Shown in pieces: positions 14,643-17,702 of a stretch of DNA of 17,702 nucleotides (the stretch's first letter is position 1; each line of letters opens with the position of its first letter). This stretch comes from Verrucomicrobiia bacterium (GTDB lineage Bacteria; Verrucomicrobiota; Verrucomicrobiia; Limisphaerales; UBA11358): positions 1 to 17,702 of the forward strand of contig JASHVW010000431.1 of assembly GCA_030044395.1 (NCBI GenBank), given 5' to 3'. Both the position numbers and the translations under genes were made by a program. Below the pieces are notes generated by a model that saw only the letters and a program-made list of their open reading frames with translations, was not told the DNA's origin and did no database searches.

Positions 14643-14671
14643 AGTGTAAGGAGAAAGGGGGGGGATGGCAA
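14643..14671 (-). promoter_or_regulatory. Putative promoter of the GH42 gene with a C8 run in the spacer
   Basis: On the minus strand: -35 TTGCCA (14671-14666), 17-base spacer, -10 TACACT (14648-14643). The spacer contains eight consecutive C (G on the plus strand, 14657-14664). Transcription would begin near 14636, giving a leader of about 14 bases. Spacer slippage would change promoter strength. Confidence 0.5.
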
Positions 14672-14904
14672 GCGAAAACGAAGGAAAAACCTCACTCGGG
14701 CGCGACTACGCACTGTTCTTAACGAATCGCCTGCCATCGTATGGAGCTCCGCGCGCAGTGGAAAATCGCGGAATTCGCTCAGACCGCCTTCGGCCTTCGC
14801 TTCTCTTCCGGCTCCGCTGCGCTAGGACGAGACAAGTCGGCCCGACAAGAAAGACGGAACTCCAAACAAGAACGAAGTGTGGATGCGCCCCCTTCAAATC
14901 ACTC

Positions 14905-14933
14905 CTGACAACGTCGGTTGTCTTTGTTAAAAT
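14905..14933 (+). promoter_or_regulatory. glnS promoter with overlapping dyad
   Basis: -35 CTGACA (14905-14910), 17-base spacer, -10 TAAAAT (14928-14933): close to sigma70 consensus. The likely transcription start is around 14940, only about 5 bases before the ATG at 14945, so the mRNA would be nearly leaderless. A dyad GACAAC-GTCG-GTTGTC (14907-14922) overlaps the -35 box and spacer and could be an operator. Confidence 0.6.
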
Positions 14934-14944
14934 ACGCAGGATTT

Positions 14945-16759
14945 ATGAGTTCAGAAAAGAAAGAGGCGGCCGGGCCATCCGATTTTATTCGGGACATAGT
15001 GGCCAAACACGTGGCGGAAAGGAAGTATCCGCAGATTCACACGCGCTTTCCACCGGAGCCGAATGGGTATCTGCATATCGGCCATGCCAAGAGCATTTGC
15101 CTGAACTTCGGCATTGCCCGGGAGTTTGGCGGCATCTGCAACCTGCGGATGGACGACACCAACCCGACAAAGGAAGAGGTGGAATACGTGGATTCCATCC
15201 AGGAAGACGTGAACTGGCTCATCGCCGGATGGGCGGACCAAAATCTGGGATTGAAGGAAAAGGGGAAGACGCCCGAAATGATCGCGAGCAACGGGACGCG
15301 TGATTTTTATCTCAAGGCAAGCGTGGGCGCCGTGCCGAAGACCGGCGCGGGCAAAACGGCGGTCGAGCCATTTTACGCCTCGGACTATTTCGACCAACTC
15401 TATGAATACGCCGAAGAATTGATCAGGAAGGGCAAGGCGTACGTTTGCGATTTGACGCCGAAGGAGACGGACGAATATCGCGGGGCGCCCGATCGGCCTG
15501 GGAAGGATTCGCCGTGGCGTAACCGCAGCACGGAGGAGTGTCTGGACCTGTTTCGGCGCATGAGGGAAGGCGAGTTCCCCGACGGGGCGCGCTCGTTGCG
15601 AGCAAAGATTGACATGGCCTCGCCGAACATCTGGCTGCGCGACCCGCTGCTCTATCGTATCCGCCACGCCGAACATCATCATACAGGCCCCAAATGGCGC
15701 ATCTATCCGCTCTACGATTTTGCGCATTGCTTAAGCGATTATCTCGAAGGCATCACCCACAGCATCTGCACATTGGAATTCGAGGTGCATCGCGCGCTTT
15801 ACGATTGGATTCTTGAAAACCTGGAGTTGCCGCGTCCGCTGCCGAAGCAATACGAGTTCGCCAAACTCATCCCTGGTTACATGATAGTATCCAAACGGAA
15901 GCTCATCCAACTTGTGAATGAGAAGATCGTCGCCGGATGGGACGATCCGCGCCTGCCGACGATCAGCGGCATCCGGCGCCGCGGGGTGCCGGCGAGCGCG
16001 CTGCGCAAATTCGCGATGGGGGTGGGGGTGACGAAATATATTTCGGTGACGGACATCGCGCTTTATGAGCACGCCATCCGCGAGGAATTGAACAAAATCG
16101 CACAGCGACGGCTTGCGGTGCTGCGGCCGATCAAAGTAGTGATCACGAATTATCCGGCGGGCCAGGTTGAGGAGCTGGACGCGGTAAACAATCCGGAAGA
16201 CGACGCGGCCGGCAAGCGGAAGGTTCCCTTCAGCGGGGAATTGTTCATCGAGCGGGACGATTTCATGGAAAACGCCGCGCCAAAATTTTTCCGGCTGAGA
16301 CCGGGCGGCGAAGTACGACTGAAATACGCCTACATCATCAAGTGCGAAGAAGTGGTGAAGGATGAGGGGGGGAGAATTGTGGAGCTGCGCTGCAGGGCCG
16401 ACCTGGACAGCAAGACGGGCGGAGCGACGGCGAACCGGAAGATCAAGGGGACGATCCATTGGGTGAGCGCGGCGCACGCGATTGACGCCGAAGCGCGGTT
16501 ATATGACCGGCTGTTCACCGAAGTCGAGCCGGAAAAGGACGGACGCGATTTCAAGGCCGTGCTGAACCCGCATTCGCTCGAAGTCGTGACCGCCAAGTGC
16601 GAGCCGGGATTGAGGGGAGCCACGGCGGAGGAGCGCTATCAATTCGAGCGGCTGGGTTACTTCGCGTTGGACAAGGAGTCGGCCCAAGGGAAATTGGCAT
16701 TTAATCGCACGATCACGCTAAAAGACACATGGGCCAAAGAGTCTGTAAAGAAAGCATAG
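14945..16759 (+). CDS. glnS: Glutaminyl-tRNA synthetase
   Basis: Seen: 604 residues from ATG 14945. Class I signature FPPEPNGYLHIGHAKSI with HIGH at 44-47, then NLRMDDTNPTKEE. LRAKIDMASPN, YPLYDFAHCLSDYLEGITHSICTLEF and the KMSKS equivalent VSKRK (315-319) follow, as does WDDPRLPTISGIRRRG. The C-terminal anticodon-binding beta barrels are complete to the end. Known: it attaches Gln to tRNA-Gln in the cytoplasm; bacteria with glnS can avoid the GatCAB route for this tRNA. Odd: compared with E. coli GlnRS there is an insertion of about 40 residues (about 98-140), between the DVNWLIAGW segment and the conserved SDYFDQLYEYA segment. Start: the frame is open to TTG 14918, but that lies inside the promoter, so ATG 14945 is chosen. 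Only AGGA directly before the ATG resembles a ribosome site and it is too close. Confidence 0.97.
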   Translation: MSSEKKEAAGPSDFIRDIVAKHVAERKYPQIHTRFPPEPNGYLHIGHAKSICLNFGIAREFGGICNLRMDDTNPTKEEVEYVDSIQEDVNWLIAGWADQNLGLKEKGKTPEMIASNGTRDFYLKASVGAVPKTGAGKTAVEPFYASDYFDQLYEYAEELIRKGKAYVCDLTPKETDEYRGAPDRPGKDSPWRNRSTEECLDLFRRMREGEFPDGARSLRAKIDMASPNIWLRDPLLYRIRHAEHHHTGPKWRIYPLYDFAHCLSDYLEGITHSICTLEFEVHRALYDWILENLELPRPLPKQYEFAKLIPGYMIVSKRKLIQLVNEKIVAGWDDPRLPTISGIRRRGVPASALRKFAMGVGVTKYISVTDIALYEHAIREELNKIAQRRLAVLRPIKVVITNYPAGQVEELDAVNNPEDDAAGKRKVPFSGELFIERDDFMENAAPKFFRLRPGGEVRLKYAYIIKCEEVVKDEGGRIVELRCRADLDSKTGGATANRKIKGTIHWVSAAHAIDAEARLYDRLFTEVEPEKDGRDFKAVLNPHSLEVVTAKCEPGLRGATAEERYQFERLGYFALDKESAQGKLAFNRTITLKDTWAKESVKKA

Positions 16760-16981
16760 TGGCAGAGGACATACGCTAGACGATTCAGGAAATACGAGGC
16801 TGTGGCGTTAAGGGGAAGTCGCGAGAGCATTGGCGGGCGCTTCGAAGTTTGGCAGCAACGAACCTATCGGAACGGCGCGACTGCGAGCGCGCATTTGGGC
16901 TCCGGGAATCGAGGCGCGGATCTTTCGGGGAAATCTCAAATGCGGAGGCAACAGGTTTATCCCATCCACCACCCCTGCCTT

Positions 16982-16998
16982 CTCCCCGTTAAGGGGAG
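16982..16998. repeat. REP-like hairpin CTCCCC-GTTAA-GGGGAG
   Basis: Perfect 6-bp arms with a 5-base loop, set in a longer TTCTCCCC...GGGGAGGGGGAGAA context. It resembles dispersed CTCCCC/GGGGAG repeats that I recall from environmental genomes; that recall is not checked. Confidence 0.5.
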
Positions 16999-17020
16999 GG
17001 GGAGAAAGATTCTTACTCTG

Positions 17021-17040
17021 CCGAAGGGCCTCGGATTTTT
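17021..17040 (+). terminator. Weak intrinsic terminator candidate for glnS
   Basis: CCGA (17021-17024) and TCGG (17031-17034) form a short stem followed by ATTTTT. The stem is only 4 bp and lies about 260 bases after the glnS stop, so support is low. Confidence 0.25.
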
Positions 17041-17062
17041 AAAATATACCAAGCGGATCTAG

Positions 17063-17202
17063 AGTGCTTGACGTTGTCAAGTACTTATATGTTGACTTAG
17101 CCACTCTAAACTGTTCCAAGCTGCTTGACGCCGTCAAGTGCTTATAGTTTGACTAAGTCAACAAATCGTTTACTATGTGAATGTATCCGTTGACTAAGTC
17201 GA
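17063..17202. repeat. Tandem palindrome array (two full units plus a partial third)
   Basis: Unit 1 (from 17065) and unit 2 (from 17122) match at 32 of 39 positions at a 57-bp spacing. Each has a perfect palindrome CTTGAC-N3-GTCAAG (17067-17081; 17124-17138), then CTTATA, then a second palindromic box TTGACT-(A/T)-AG (17092; 17149). A third copy of the second box, TTGACTAAGTCGA, is at 17190-17202. The first palindrome extends to 10-bp arms with one mismatch (17063-17085). This is the pattern of multiple operator or partition/replication sites; no matching gene for a cognate protein is visible. Confidence 0.7.
17149..17176 (+). promoter_or_regulatory. Sigma70-like promoter embedded in the palindrome array
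   Basis: -35 TTGACT (17149-17154), 16-base spacer, -10 TACTAT (17171-17176). The -35 lies inside the palindrome TTGACT-A-AGTCAA (17149-17161), and another copy lies just downstream (17190-17202). Protein binding to the array would therefore block or modulate it. Transcription would head toward the small ORF at 17351. Confidence 0.5.
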
Positions 17203-17350
17203 AGCTACCAGGGCCATAGGACACTTGCATTTTTCTCTTTGCTTTCCGGGACGGCGGGGTAGAATTGCGTCCAGCATCGGTCACAGCGGCTGCCAGCCGG
17301 AAGACAACATTGAGGCACCGCATCCGGGCTATGGAAAGGGCAAAGCGGTA

Positions 17351-17590
17351 ATGAAGGCAACGTCAGATGGACCGACGCGTCAGAAATGGAATCAGCGCCG
17401 GCGGGGGAGACGAGAGGCCGGCGTCAAGCGACGGGGCCGCGCGAAGGAGCCGCTGTCGGCAAACGCTGGCATTGTCAGCGAAGCGGCGCTGGGCCGATTG
17501 ATTGAAACCGTGGAACAATTGGCCGGTGTTCTCGGCAAGTTCAAAGACGGAGGCAGCGGCCCGCCGCCACGTCACGGAAATAACGAATGA
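17351..17590 (+). CDS. Small basic hypothetical protein
   Basis: Seen: 79 residues from ATG 17351. The N-terminal half is very basic (TRQKWNQRRRGRREAGVKRR). A likely amphipathic helix follows (SEAALGRLIETVEQLAGVLGKF), then a Gly/Pro tail. I do not recognise a family. An Arg/Lys-rich segment plus a helix fits nucleic-acid binding with dimerisation, but that is only a guess. The frame is open upstream to 17225; ATG 17351 is chosen because codon use and composition look gene-like from there and it is about 170 bases after the promoter in the palindrome array. A minus-strand frame covers the same bases (17363-17635) and is the less likely alternative. The gene could also be a chance frame. Confidence 0.4.
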   Translation: MKATSDGPTRQKWNQRRRGRREAGVKRRGRAKEPLSANAGIVSEAALGRLIETVEQLAGVLGKFKDGGSGPPPRHGNNE

Positions 17591-17659
17591 GCAAACCCTA
17601 ATGGACAGCGAATTTTCAGAAAACCTTGCAACCACGCGGTTGAGGACAAGAGGCAGCGT

Positions 17660-17688
17660 GTTTCCGTCAAGGGCAGCGTGACGGAAAC
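17660..17688. repeat. Perfect 10-bp-arm stem-loop near right edge
   Basis: Arms GTTTCCGTCA (17660-17669) and TGACGGAAAC (17679-17688) enclose the 9-base loop AGGGCAGCG. The 9-mer GGCAGCGTG also occurs twice as a direct repeat (17652 and 17672). It lies about 70 bases after the small ORF. No U-tract is seen before the window ends, so terminator or binding site cannot be decided. Confidence 0.6.
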
Positions 17689-17702
17689 GGAAGCAACATT
17701 TC

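Larger units (their letters stand above)
14623..14944. other. Divergent intergenic region, GH42 gene / glnS
   Basis: It holds a promoter at each end and no gene that I trust. A plus-strand frame starts at 14665 after a purine-rich GGAG-like run, but it runs 360 bases into glnS out of frame and has no domain. The middle (14700-14900) shows only a short GTCGG-C-CCGAC dyad. Confidence 0.6.
16760..17350. other. Non-coding region downstream of glnS
   Basis: No protein gene is supported; small frames here read through repeat DNA. It has an inverted repeat CGCATTTG (16890-16897) / CAAATGCG (16937-16944) with a 39-base interior. A hairpin CTCCCC-GTTAA-GGGGAG lies at 16982-16998, and a weak terminator-like structure at 17021-17040. 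The palindrome array and promoter at 17063-17202 follow. A structured RNA between 16890 and 16944 is possible but unproven. Confidence 0.5.

Noticed and set aside
14665..15303. Plus-strand open frame of 212 codons with a purine-rich site before its ATG
   Set aside because: It overlaps the first 120 codons of glnS in another frame, has no domain, and its apparent ribosome site is the spacer of the opposite-strand promoter.
16802..17062. Plus-strand frames of 70-86 codons after glnS
   Set aside because: They translate the CTCCCC/GGGGAG hairpin and other repeat DNA; no start signal and no domain.
17067..17202. Possible CRISPR array
   Set aside because: Only two and a half units, the spacing is not that of repeat-spacer arrays, the interval sequences are themselves similar, and there are no cas genes.
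17363..17635. Minus-strand frame of 90 codons opposite the small basic ORF
   Set aside because: GTG start without ribosome site and less gene-like composition than the plus-strand frame; kept only as an alternative.

Overview
The window looks like chromosomal DNA of a Gram-negative environmental bacterium, most likely a Verrucomicrobiota member of the Pedosphaera/Limisphaera type. This is inferred, not proven. The signs are moderately high GC, an exopolysaccharide locus with a signal-peptide beta-barrel protein, a SWIM-SNF2 helicase, secreted and intracellular carbohydrate-active enzymes (GH28, GH42), few recognisable Shine-Dalgarno sites, and many short palindromic repeats between and inside genes.

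Region 1 (1-6530, all minus strand, so transcription runs right to left) is an exopolysaccharide locus. Reading with transcription: an orphan CheY-like receiver protein (6530-6156); an AT-rich control region; then a tight four-gene operon of an AraC-family regulator, an outer-membrane beta-barrel protein, a Wza-like SLBB export protein and a Wzc-like tyrosine autokinase (5913-571). Two junctions are 4-base GTGA stop/start overlaps and the third gap is 5 bases, so the regulator and the export machinery are probably made from one transcript with translational coupling. After a 337-base gap a nucleotide-sugar epimerase begins and runs off the left edge. Sugar supply, export channel, chain-length control and a regulator are therefore adjacent.

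Region 2 (6531-8109, minus) holds a secreted GH28 polygalacturonase-like enzyme. Region 3 (8110-12540) is repeat-rich and centres on a large plus-strand SWIM/SNF2 helicase. A REPIN-like compound palindrome lies just before it, a REP-like palindrome and a 20-bp tandem repeat just after it, and two palindrome-rich segments lie in frame inside it. Region 4 (12541-14622, minus) is a GH42 beta-galactosidase-family protein in which the usual acid/base Glu is Gly. Its putative promoter has a run of eight G:C pairs in the -35/-10 spacer. Region 5 (14945-16759, plus) is glutaminyl-tRNA synthetase with a near-consensus promoter so close to the ATG that the mRNA may be almost leaderless.

Region 6 (16760-17702) is mostly non-coding. 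It has several hairpins and a striking two-and-a-half-copy array of palindromes (CTTGAC-N3-GTCAAG and TTGACT-A-AGTCAA types) overlapping a good sigma70-like promoter, upstream of a small basic ORF of unknown function. This array, the in-frame repeats in the helicase, and the homopolymer promoter spacer are the most unusual items. No CRISPR array, tRNA, rRNA, transposase, or defence system of a known type was recognised.
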